64,000 nt of DNA from Drosophila pseudoobscura (lineage: Eukaryota; Arthropoda; Insecta; Diptera; Drosophilidae), in NCBI RefSeq assembly GCF_009870125.1, contig NC_046679.1:26164001-26228000 (forward strand). Direction: 5' to 3'. Positions within the stretch are counted from its first letter, which is position 1, and each line of letters starts with the position of its first letter. Below the pieces are notes generated by a model. That model was not told where the DNA came from, did no database searches, and saw only the letters and a program-made list of their open reading frames with translations. Shown here piece by piece: positions 51,001 to 60,184 of the stretch. The translations under genes were made by a program, and so were the position numbers.

Positions 51001-54000
51001 GCTCCTGCCGTTCCCATCCCCCCACCCTGCCCCCACTCACACACACGCAACGAGGTTGTCTTGGCAACCGGAGTTGGCCATTCAACTCTATGGATTTTCC
51101 CCCCTCTGACATGCATGCTACACCAGCAAAACATATGTGTGGCCAACATTTAATGGCCCATTTGTTGGCTATCAGTAGATCAGTGGAACGTAGCCAGTGC
51201 CTCCTTCTCCTTCTCCCGCTCTGAAATGTTTTGAAAACAAACACAGAGAGGGGCTGTGGATGTGTGGGGATGTCTGCCTGCAATCCTGCTGGCTGTTGCT
51301 GGCTGCTGCTGATGATATGATATGATTTATGCAGCGAGGCATGGCTACTGTGTGCACTTAGTAAGATAAAGGGGGGCGGCTTTCAAAGAGGAAATAGGTT
51401 GGTTATTAAGTTTAAAAGATGGGAAATCTTTGAAAGTGATACTGAATGTTATCATGGTTCGAAGATAAATCATAAAAGACGAAAGATATTTATGATTCTT
51501 TAGACTTTAGAGGCTTCTAGGGCTCTGCTCATGACAAAAGCATTCCTAAACTCATTCCGTATTCAACATTGGAACCATTGCCATTGATGTGACACATATG
51601 TATGTAGGAAAAGTGCTACAACAAAGATGAATCATTAACAATTAGTCCAAACAATCGCACACTGATCTCATCTGAGGATTAGTCAATGACCGAAGATTGG
51701 AAGAGTGTAGCACAGTCTAGTTTCCGTGTACTTCTGATTAGCATATCAAAAGGAATGGGTGAATGCATCCTATCTCTGTGGCAATTGGAGGAGAACAGAT
51801 CCCCCCACAAATCGCAAACTGAAAGCCAGCTGAGAGACGATGATGGAATGGCATGGCATGGGAGCACGTTGTTTTCATGCAGTCTAAATATTTATAGAAG
51901 TGTAGATTTCCCCTCGATCCCCGGATTGTAACAAAGGCAGACTCTTGAAGTGTTCTCTGTTCTGTTTTCCAATTGAAGAATCTCTCTCTCTCTATGGCAT
52001 CCGTTTGCAGACTACTTCCAGCCCATGTTCACCAGCTATGGTGGTGACCAGAACCGGCCCGTGCGCTTCAAGTTCATCATTGGCATTCCCAACTGCGGTT
52101 CCATGCAGATGTGGCCCATCTATCACTATGCAGGGGTGAGTACTCTCTCTGTCTCTCGTTTTTTCCATAGATTCTATAGACTCCCTCTTATATTCAGAGC
52201 TCTGATAAGCTGGTGCTTCTGGACGATGGCAAGCTGAGGCACTACACAAACGCCGAAGACGAGGCCGCCGAGCAGCGTGGCGTGCAAACAGACTACGAGG
52301 ATGACATAGGTGGGCGAAGGGAGCCGCTCTATCATGACTACGATCAGGGACTCTACTGCATAGATAGGGTATAGGGCTTATAAAAAACTCCACGCCCGCC
52401 TCCTTCTATTCTAACCAATAATTTACATTCTTTAGGCCACTTCTAGCACGGGCGAGGAGCATGTTCTGTTTGCCAAAATCTGTCTGGCTAAGAAGGAGAT
52501 CAAGTGGAGCGACTCGAATTTTCTGCTGCGCAAGATTCTCAATCCCATCTTCCATGGAATATCGCTGATTATCCTGCTGGTCATAGCCATTATCTACTTT
52601 ATCCTGCCTACCCTCAGGTTAGCTCTGCTGCCTGAACTCTGACCCCATTCATGCTTTAATTGTTGCTTCCGTTCAGCAGAGATTTAGTGGGTAACATTGT
52701 GACCACAATAGCCGTGTGTCTGATGGTCAGCCAGGCGGCTGACCTGGTGCGAATTTTTACAGAGCTCACGAATCACGTAAGCTTCATTGTAGCGGACATC
52801 ATCCTGTGCTTCAGCCTACTGGCCGCATTCTTTTGGCTGAACAGCTTTGGCTACTACATCTGGAAGACCTTTCGCTCGAGGAACGTTTTCCTGCGCGTCA
52901 CCGATGGCAGGAAGTACTGCTATTACTCCGCCTACGCCTGGGGCTGCACAGGCACAATGGCAGCCCTGGCGGTATTTGCGCATTTCTTCCTCGATGCCGA
53001 TTCGTACAAGCAGGAGCAGATGGTGGGCGAACAGGAGACGATTGGGTGGCTAGGCATTTGCATATTCTTTGCCCCCATTGCATGCACCATCGTTGTGAAC
53101 ACCTTCTTCTATGTGACCACCAGGAAGCTGATCAACAGACGCACCGTCTACGGACGCATTGCCCACAAACTGAAGGCCAAGTGAGTAGCTCTAAATCGTA
53201 CATAATCGTTCATATAAGACAATATTTCCTTCTACGTCTTGCAGCTTCATAATGTTTTCGCTGATGCTGTTGGTCATGTCCGTGGCCTGGCTGTTCCTCA
53301 TTATGTCCTGGCTGCAGCTAGATGGTCTGCTCTATGCCCACATTGTGGTCAATGCCCTGCAATGTCCGCTGCTGCTCTACATATGTGTGCTGCGGCAGCG
53401 CCATGTGACGTTTCTGCTGAAGAAATCCTGCTGCTACAATGAGCCACCCTCCACAAACGACTGGGGCGACGAGCTGCACTACATGAACGGCAACGACTAC
53501 TGAGAATATTTATCCACCGACTCGGGTTACGTCTAGGATCTAAGCTCTAGCGTCGCTAAGTGTTGTCTCGTAGATTAGCAATGTCCAACATTGAGATTTT
53601 TGTACTTAAACTTAACTAATTTATGATTAAAACCAAGAAAAGTCTGACACATACCTGCCCAAACAGCTTTCCCTCCTCGCGACGCACCAGCGGCGACAGC
53701 AGAGCCCTCACAATAAGATGACAGTCATCTAGGACGGTGTTGAAGAAGCGCCGCGTGGGCAGAAGGGCCTCCAGATCAATGATGAACTCGAGAAAGCGCT
53801 CGCAGTAGTGCACCAGACCGGGTTTGATCTCCCCCTCGGCGGGAATGCTCTCGAGTATGTCAAGGAAGTCGATGATGAGGTTCTGCATAAAGTACCGCTC
53901 CCACAGGACTTCCGCCTTGGGTTCCTTGTCTTTTTTGAGCAGGCGTTTCCAGTATTTCCGCCACTTGGGCACCTCACGCAGCTCCTGCTCTCGACGGCGG

Positions 54001-54653
54001 GGCTGCAGGCAATGCCACATGGAGAGGGATACGAGACGCTTGGCCTGCTCACGACATATCTCGATCTCCATACTGTTGAAGCAATGATTGAGGAACATCA
54101 GTAGGGCCGTGCGTTCACGCAACGTGCTTCTGGCTTCCTTCGCCCCTTTATCCGGCAGACACGACTCCAGAACGTGGCGGAAAAAGTCTGGATACTGTTC
54201 TGGTTGCTCCTCGAACACATTCCACACTTGAACGCGTTCGCGAAACTTCTCGTTGGCCATGATCACAATGGACATGAGGTGGGCATGTGTCGCTGACTCT
54301 CGTTTGTAATTTGGCCACAGATACTGCTCCAAATACTGGCTGAACTCAAGCATGTTGATGCGTCGCGCTCTGTGGGTGCCTCCGATTTCCTCATTGTAGA
54401 TACGTTCAATGACTTTCGCGCTGTACGGCAAATGCTCAGCCTTTGTGTCCGGCGACCAGTACTGCGATGCAACCTATTAATGCAGATTGTTATTAGTTTT
54501 TAGCGGCATGAAAGCGCCTGTCCAGAGGAGCACCCACCTGCCATATGACGTCGGAGCTGAATTGGTCTAACGTCAGAGCGCCGGCCTTTTCCTTCGACTT
54601 ATTACTACTGTCCTTGGCTGTTTGGGCTCGGGTTTGGCTCCTGCGTTTCATTT
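45034..54653 (-). CDS. CG31368: Aquarius intron-binding spliceosomal helicase
   Basis: Nuclear RNA helicase (AQR/IBP160, SF1 Upf1-like) that binds introns upstream of the branch site in the spliceosome and links splicing to snoRNP assembly. Coding exons in transcript order: 54538-54653, 53655-54473, 47909-48943, 47382-47845, 46089-47304, 45579-45947, 45034-45516, about 1500 aa (human about 1485). Exons 1-3 carry the armadillo-like N-terminal region ([42 protein letters not shown]). Exon 5 has Walker A GPPGTGKT (about residues 838-845), a Walker B-like MEESAQ and GDHHQLPPV. Exon 6 has the helicase motifs [12 protein letters not shown] and RAR. The C-terminus is acidic. The intron 48,944-53,654 contains mthl5 on the other strand. 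Exon 1 shows a frame problem: the ATG frame at 54,653 does not read through to the conserved frame (see finding). Symbol from memory. Confidence 0.93.
49940..50180 (+). mobile_element. probable DINE-1/SGM-like Helitron-derived fragment
   Basis: The stretch ATACCCGATACTCAGAATG, followed by AGTATAGGGGTATATTGG, CCGACCCCCTAAAGTATAT and TTCTTGATCAGCATCAAT, matches my memory of a very common non-autonomous repeat of Drosophila genomes (DINE-1/INE-1/SGM type). The downstream TTTAGCGCCGTCTGGCGG also fits such elements. No coding capacity. It lies in the large aquarius intron upstream of mthl5. Borders are approximate. Confidence 0.5.
50778..53503 (+). CDS. mthl5: methuselah-like GPCR, mthl5
   Basis: Seven-helix receptor of the insect Methuselah (secretin-like) family; the fly mthl5 gene has been linked to heart development through G-alpha-o signalling (recalled). 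Coding exons: 50778-50994, 52011-52135, 52198-52368, 52436-52617, 52680-53180, 53245-53503, 484 aa in one frame. The start [11 protein letters not shown] leads into a hydrophobic signal sequence ([13 protein letters not shown]). The ectodomain (to about residue 205) has Cys residues as in [14 protein letters not shown] and an acidic segment around EDEAAEQRG. Seven hydrophobic helices follow, from [16 protein letters not shown] to [20 protein letters not shown], then a short tail. It lies entirely inside an aquarius intron on the opposite strand. Exon 5 has tandem CAGCAG acceptors. ATTAAA at 53,626 could end the transcript, just before aquarius exon 2. Confidence 0.88.
53626..53631 (+). terminator. 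candidate mthl5 poly(A) signal
   Basis: ATTAAA lies 123 bases after the mthl5 stop codon and 24 bases before the aquarius exon 2 boundary. It would keep the nested transcript just clear of the host exon. Confidence 0.45.
54538..54653 (-). other. aquarius coding exon 1 with apparent frameshift
   Basis: The only nearby start, ATG at 54,653-54,651, opens [14 protein letters not shown] but reaches a stop after 25 codons. The frame required by exon 2 (encoding [17 protein letters not shown], then a donor at CAG/GTGGGTG) is preceded by TAG TAA TAA. The two frames meet at an A-run near 54,599-54,602. One extra A there would join them into a basic N-terminus followed by the conserved part. A sequence error, a strain-specific lesion or an unseen upstream exon are all possible. 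Confidence 0.6.
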
Positions 54654-54725
54654 TTCCAGCAAATTTCTTTTTCCTAATAACTTTGCCGGCTGCGGTGTGA
54701 CCCGCGGATTTATTTATACTGCCTA

Positions 54726-54845
54726 CCCTCAGAAATATACCAGTACTATCGATGTATCGTTGAAATATACCGACCGACCCTCAGAAATATACCAGTACTA
54801 TCGATGTATCGTTGAAATATACCGACCGACCCTCAGAAATATACC
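54726..54845 (+). repeat. 52-bp tandem repeat in the divergent promoter
   Basis: CCCTCAGAAATATACC starts at 54,726, 54,778 and 54,830, exactly 52 bases apart. The first two copies are complete and nearly identical, and the third is partial. Each full copy includes TATCGATG and AAATATACCGAC (54,763-54,774 and 54,815-54,826). The complement of the latter, GTCGGTATATTT, fits the fly core-promoter motif KTYRGTATWTTT (Ohler motif 6, from memory). Confidence 0.9.
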
Positions 54846-55116
54846 AAAATATACGGTCTCATTGTAAAAATATACCGTAGATATACTGACGAATTCATGT
54901 TCTATTATACATATTCCTCGTTTTTGATATTCCGTCAAATATTACTAGCTAGATAGAACATTTAGCAATGCCCACATAATTTTATCCTATTGATGAATAA
55001 ATTTTCTTCAAGACTGGCTAGTTTTTAGTCCTTGCTTTCATTGTATTTTGGCTTAAACACGGTTTGCAATTTAATGTTGTCAACCTGCTCGAAGAGAGCC
55101 TGACTCGATCATCGGC

Positions 55117-55124
55117 TATCGATA
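55117..55124. promoter_or_regulatory. DRE site TATCGATA
   Basis: Exact palindromic DNA replication-related element, 110 bases upstream of the SMPD4-like start codon. It is the known binding site of DREF and BEAF-32. Confidence 0.75.
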
Positions 55125-55147
55125 CAAATTGCAATTCCGCTTGATAG

Positions 55148-55164
55148 TATCGATAATATCGATA
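55148..55164. promoter_or_regulatory. paired DRE sites
   Basis: Two exact TATCGATA sites at 55,148-55,155 and 55,157-55,164 are separated by one base. With the site at 55,117 they make a cluster 70-117 bases upstream of the SMPD4-like ATG, a usual position near a fly housekeeping start site. Paired CGATA elements also fit BEAF-32 binding. Confidence 0.75.
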
Positions 55165-55233
55165 GCTGAATGTTTTTAAAGTCCATTTAATTGTTAGTCT
55201 AAAGTAAGCATATTGCGCCTAAAGGACTCCAAA

Positions 55234-57837
55234 ATGATGGCAGCTATACCACCCGAGAACATACTCGTAAGTAGACTGGCATGATTAGGATGTATTTACT
55301 GAATTTGGTGAACTGCAATTCCAGAACCGCGTTCTGTCTGCGCTGCGGCTGTCCCCATTGGAGCGGGTGAGAGAACTGTTAATGCTGATGGAACGCTGCT
55401 CGCTGCGAGAGCTGCAAGAAATATTCCCCCACATTGTGCATTACATATTCGGGGTAAATGGGAATCCGCTGGGCTGGGGACTGCGCACGACGACACCGGA
55501 GAGCGGGATGAATGTTTACAAAACGCTGGAGCAGTTCTTTGGCGTGTGCGGCCCCTGGATGATCGTGTGCCACAGGCTGCTGGCCGAACAAGCCAAGTTC
55601 GTGATAGACATCAGCCTGTTGCCGGTGAAACTGGTCACAATGCTGCAAACCGGCCAGAGTCCGATGTTCTATTCGGATCTGCTCAACATCGATCCAGAGA
55701 AACACCAGGTGTCAACGCTCTCCCTAAATAGCTTCGACTTCTACATGCTACACTTCGTGCTGCATGGTCTACAGCCACTGCACAGCATCGATCCCGTCGC
55801 AATGCAGATCCACAATACGCGAAGCAAGACCGTGTATCTAATGCTCGTCAGCGAGTATCTGAATAACTTTCTGCCTCTGTTTCCTGATGCCCGCATCGAG
55901 CCGAGCTACTTCAGTGGCGGCGTCAAGGCGCCGCAGCCCTTACCCACACAGTCGCTGCAGCCGCAGCGTCAACCGCGCTTCATAAGGATACCTAGCTCCT
56001 ATCGCAATGGCAACAGCTCTGGCGGTGGGAGTGGCGGCCCGGGAGGCGGCAACATCTCGCCACAGTCGATGTCAGCCAGTGTCAGCGCGGCCCGCAACTA
56101 TGCCTGGCGCTCAGAGTCGGTCCTTCACTTCTTTGTGGACATCTGGCTGCGCTACGACGTGGAGTCGGAGCATCATCTGCCCGGCAGCGACTGGGTGCGC
56201 GCTGTCCGCACCTTGGTCAAGCAGATTCACTTCTTCGCCAGCACGGCCCCGGTGGATCCTACCTCACTCTGTTCGCTGCGCAAGCTGTCCCTGAGCATGG
56301 TCAAGGGGCGCATATATGCCTTCCTGTCGGGTCTTATTGATCGCTGGCCGCTGGACAGCTCACTGCTGGTGGTCCTGGAGCTGTGGTTAAGCTATATACA
56401 GCCATGGCGATACACTATGGCCATCCTCAACAGCAGAGAGTGAGTAGGGGCAGCTCTTACGAGGTTGAAAGATTGAAACCATAAATATCCTTTTGCTTTT
56501 CTTTTAGATCCGGCCAAAGCTACAAGCCGGCCATAACTTCGGCCTACGATGCATTCATCATGGACAATCTGATCGTTTACACGCATATCTTCATGCAGCT
56601 GCTGCCGCAATTTGGACGTCTCGATTACACCGTGTACCGCAACTGCCAAATGCTGAACCGCCTGGCCATGACGTTTGGCGATCAGAATCTGGCAGAGCGT
56701 TTGCAGCGCTTCGAGCGCTTACACTCGGGAAATTCCTATGGCTTCGACTCGCCTCATCGTCAGACGCACTTGCTGAGGTTGGTGTACATTTCGTTGTAAA
56801 TTGAATGCCCCTTCTAATTTGAATATTTGTGCATTCCTCAAGCAAATCCCTGCCGCAGAGCGCCCAATGGTCGAGCATGCCCAAACTCTTTAGCGACACC
56901 ATGCGCGCGGACATGGAGAACTTTCTGTTTGTTATCAGCATGGCCCGGAACCAGGTGCTGCGCGAGGTTTCGCGCCTGCGAATGGAGATCTTGGAGAAGC
57001 AGCGTTTGGAGGGATTCCTCAAGAACTTTTTGCACAGGATGTGGAACGAGCCGAGCCAGGACGAGACGCTGCTGGCCGATGTGTCGCGTGTGCCGGAGGT
57101 TCTGCGCCAGTGCATCGATCACCTCTGTCGAGCATTTGATGTGAGTGACGCTTTCATACGCCTTGTTTGTTTCCTTTTTAAGTCTTCCTCTTGTAGTTGG
57201 ATCAAGCCAATCTCTCCATGCATGAGACGCTACCCGAGGAGTGTACGTTGCCGACCTCCATCTCGGCGAATAATCGCAGCTTCTTCAATACCAGCGACTC
57301 CCTGCTGGACACCTCAAGGTTGAACCCACGGCAGATGTCGATGAATGCCTCCAACTTGACAGCTGCCATCGATCCGGCGCTCTTGCCCATCCAGACCGGC
57401 GAGATCACGTATTTAGTCAGACGGCTGCACAGAATATCGGATGCAATTAACCAGAAGGTGCGTCTCCACAGGAATTCTCTTCTCTCCGAATCCCACCTAT
57501 AGCGTTCTTTTTGCTTTTTCTTTTCTTTTAGTATAAAATCCAATTGCAATCCTGGTATGAACGTCAGGATTACTTTGGAAGCTTGACGCGCCAACTGCTG
57601 CTGGCCCCCATGATCGAACAGTGGTTCGATAAGCGGGACGGCAACACGGACATCAGGGAGAGGACGGTCACGGCTCGCATCTCCCTGCGGCCGCTCGCCT
57701 CCAAGTTCCTTCTATCCGTTGTGGCCTGCTTTATGGTCCTGGGATTCCTCTTCCTGGGATCGGCCTTGAAGGGTGTTGGCATCCTCTTCACCCTGTTCAT
57801 GGGCTACGTCCTGTTGATGGCTATTTGTTCGCCCTGA
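55234..57837 (+). CDS. CG6962: SMPD4-family neutral sphingomyelinase
   Basis: Ortholog of sphingomyelin phosphodiesterase 4 (nSMase3), a membrane-anchored protein of the ER and nuclear envelope that hydrolyses sphingomyelin to ceramide in the human literature. Exons: 55234-55266, 55325-56439, 56508-56777, 56843-57140, 57197-57457, 57532-57837, 760 aa (human about 866). Family-like stretches are IFPHIVHYIFGVNGNPLGW near the N-terminus, SFDFYMLHFVLHG, VYLMLVSEYLNNFLPLF and ESVLHFFVDIWLRYDVESE. The C-terminus carries a long hydrophobic hairpin (FLLSVVACFMVLGFLFLG, then ILFTLFMGYVLLMAI), as in SMPD4. A Gly/Ser-rich linker lies at about residues 270-295. No classical DNase-I-type nSMase motif is expected. 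Coding exon 1 is only 11 codons, beginning MMAAIPPENIL. It converges on the P450 gene, 114 bases stop to stop. Symbol from memory. Confidence 0.85.
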
Positions 57838-57951
57838 ATTATTGTTTGAAGTCTGAAATTTATATATTTGTATAAAACTAAAGCGAAACTACGATAACGA
57901 CTACGATTAGGATTAGATGAACTGCGTCTGTGTATTGCTGTGTGTATCGTA
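57838..57951. other. convergent 3' ends, SMPD4-like and P450
   Basis: A gap of 114 bases between the two stop codons, AT-rich, with no perfect AATAAA on either strand. The transcripts probably overlap at their 3' ends. Confidence 0.5.
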
Positions 57952-60045
57952 TCACTCGGAAGAACGCGGCCGAAGGGCCAGGCGCAGCGTCTGGTCCGGC
58001 ACTGTGACCATTCGCAGCATACAGTCGACGGGCTGCTCATTGAGGCACTGCATCTCGAACTGGGTGGTACATTTGCCCAGCAGCGAGTGCAGCTGCTTGA
58101 GAGCCACGCGCCGCCCAATGCATGACCGCTGGCCGATGGCGAAGGGTAGGCTGCCGTGCGATCGGCCCACACACCAGCGTTCGGGCAGGACCCGCTCCGG
58201 CTGCTCAAAGTGTGATGCATCGCGGCCTGCCGTGTATAGTGAAAGGAGTACCAGGGTCTGAAGGATGGTGAAAAAGATGAGCAATCGATGGTTCCTGCTG
58301 TGGAGCTGAGAAGCTCACACATTTACTCACATCTTTTTCAACAAAGTGGTCTCCGAGATGAGCATCCTGCGGCAGGTAGCGTCCGACGAATGGCGCCACG
58401 GGATATAGACGCAGGGACTCCTTGATCAAGCCGTGAAGCAGCTGCGACTCGGACGCCACTCGCTCCCTGGCAAGGCGGCTCTGCAGCTGTGGCTCCCGCG
58501 AAAGAACGAATAACGCCCACTGGCTGCTGAAGGCGGTCTGTGCGGGAAGGGTTTCGAGTTAGTCAATCAATTCGGCAGCTTGTGCTGTTTTAATTCACAC
58601 CGTGTCACCTGCTGCTATGACAAGGTCCACAAAAATCCGCTTGATCATCTCGCCGGGCACCTCTGCCGCCTGCAGTCGGTTGAATAGCGTCTCCTCCCGC
58701 TGCTCCAGCTGCTCCAGGTGCTCCAGCTGTCCGTCTTCGGTGATCTCCCCTCCAATGCAGTGGTCTATGATCGCAGCGCCCTCGCGCAACACTTCGTTCA
58801 CATTGCTCTCAAAGTCGCGCCAAATGCGGAGGCGCAGCAGCTGTGCCAATCTGGGCGGAAAGGTCATCAGTCGCGAGCTATGCTCGAAGACCTTGTGCAC
58901 GATCTGCGTGAAGTGGTCCAAAGCCGATTGTATTTTGGGGCAGGTCAGGACATTGCTGCCAAACATGATGCAGCAGAGCACTATGGATGAAGAGGGGTGA
59001 CGGAATAAGTTATATCTTTGTTAGATCACGAAAATACTAGAAAAATACAAATCTTCGTAGTTTAGTAGTATATTTTGTTCAATTTCCAGAAAATTCTAGA
59101 AATATAACAAAAAATTTGCAAATGTTTCAAAGAAATACTTTTGAGACGTAGTTCTAAAGTTCTAAACTCCGAACGACTCACCTTCTATGGACCAACGGTA
59201 GAGCTGCTGCTCCAGATTCGGCAGCTCATAGTAGCTGGGACTCCCTGGGACGTCGCACTCTGCAGTCGCCTCCTCGGTGCGTGCGCGCCACTGGTCGACC
59301 AGCTGCCGCGTACAGCTCTCAATATGCACGTCCATCCAATTCAAATTTCCGTTGAGGAGCAGGCGATTAAGTATACGCCGATTGTGCAGCCACTCCGCCC
59401 CCTCCCTGTGACATTAGCCATGCAGATGGATGCGAAGAGAAGCAAACATTAGCTGAGAGTAATTTGCAATTCATAGACAGAGTCGCAACTCGCGGTTCAG
59501 CTCTTTTTCCAGACTTTCGCCATTGCGTCGTTGTCGCTCCACTTACATAAAGAACAGTCCACGTTGGCAGGCATGCCGCTGGTTGTACAGCGTCCAGGCA
59601 TCTGGCAGCGGATGCTGCGGATATTGACCCTCGTGCAGGAAGACCCCACGCATAAGAGGGGCGGACGACACGAACACCGCATCCTGAGTACCGCCCAAGC
59701 GTTCCCTGAAGATGGGGCCGTACTGCCGATGGCGGGAATCGATGTACTTGTGTAGTCTGCGAGGAAGAGAGTGGTCGATCTATAGAGTAATCCATTCTCT
59801 AGGTCGTTCTTTACTCACTGTGTGGCTCCGCCGGCGGCTATCAAATCCAGCAGGGTCCCCACCACAGGCAGCCCCTTGACGCGGGGTATGGGCACGATTT
59901 CACCCCCTTTGGGCCTGCACCTGTTGCTGCCTGCTGTCGCCTTCGTGAGACCGGCCTTCGATTTGAACTGGCACAGAAGGCGCACCAGAAGCGTCCTCAG
60001 CAGCTGCTGCAGCCAGTGCAGTAGGCTCGTCCGCTTTCTGTTCAT
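57952..60045 (-). CDS. sad: shadow, mitochondrial P450 (ecdysone 2-hydroxylase)
   Basis: Halloween-class mitochondrial cytochrome P450 Cyp315a1, which performs the C2 hydroxylation in ecdysteroid synthesis in the prothoracic gland. Exons in transcript order: 59819-60045, 59547-59756, 59182-59405, 58601-58980, 58331-58537, 57952-58257, 517 aa (melanogaster about 520). The start MNRKRTSLLHWLQQLL is Arg-rich and hydrophobic, as in mitochondrial targeting peptides, and is followed by the hinge VPIPRVKGLPVVG. Other motifs are EGAEWLHNRRILNRLL (helix C), AGDT at about 344-347 (helix I, exon 4 end), the ExxR motif ESLR at about 387-390, PERW, and the heme loop FAIGQRSCIGRR with ligand Cys at about 462. 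The intron 4 donor is GTGTGA, a weak consensus. Assignment to sad rather than dib or shd rests on length and recalled 87A synteny. Confidence 0.88.
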
Positions 60046-60148
60046 CTCTTTCTCTCTCACTGACAATGTCCCAGCGGGGGGCGGGCGGAGGAAGAGCAAC
60101 AGGGCTCAGTGCAACACGTAACACACGTCCGACAAAGGGCCAGGGGCT

Positions 60149-60184
60149 GACTGATTCGACATGACGCTGGGCCGCGGCCTTATA
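60149..60184 (-). promoter_or_regulatory. sad core promoter (TATA + Inr)
   Basis: On the minus strand TATAAG lies at 60,184-60,179. An initiator TCAGTC lies at 60,154-60,149, putting +1 at 60,152 and the TATA element 32 bases upstream, the standard spacing. The predicted 5' UTR of 107 bases contains no ATG before the called start. A regulated TATA-type promoter suits a gland-specific, pulsed steroidogenic gene. Confidence 0.6.

Larger units (their letters stand above)
54654..55233. promoter_or_regulatory. divergent promoter, aquarius / SMPD4-like
   Basis: The two start codons are 580 bases apart and face away from each other. The interval contains three TATCGATA sites, a 52-bp tandem repeat with TATCGATG, and GGTATATTT-type elements; no TATA box at a proper distance is evident. 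DRE and motif-6-type elements are typical of fly housekeeping promoters, which suits a splicing factor and a membrane lipid enzyme. Confidence 0.75.

Noticed and set aside
50540..51283. 247-codon minus-strand frame opposite mthl5 exon 1
   Set aside because: Its translation is a mirror of mthl5 coding and intron sequence and has no family features. It is an antisense shadow.
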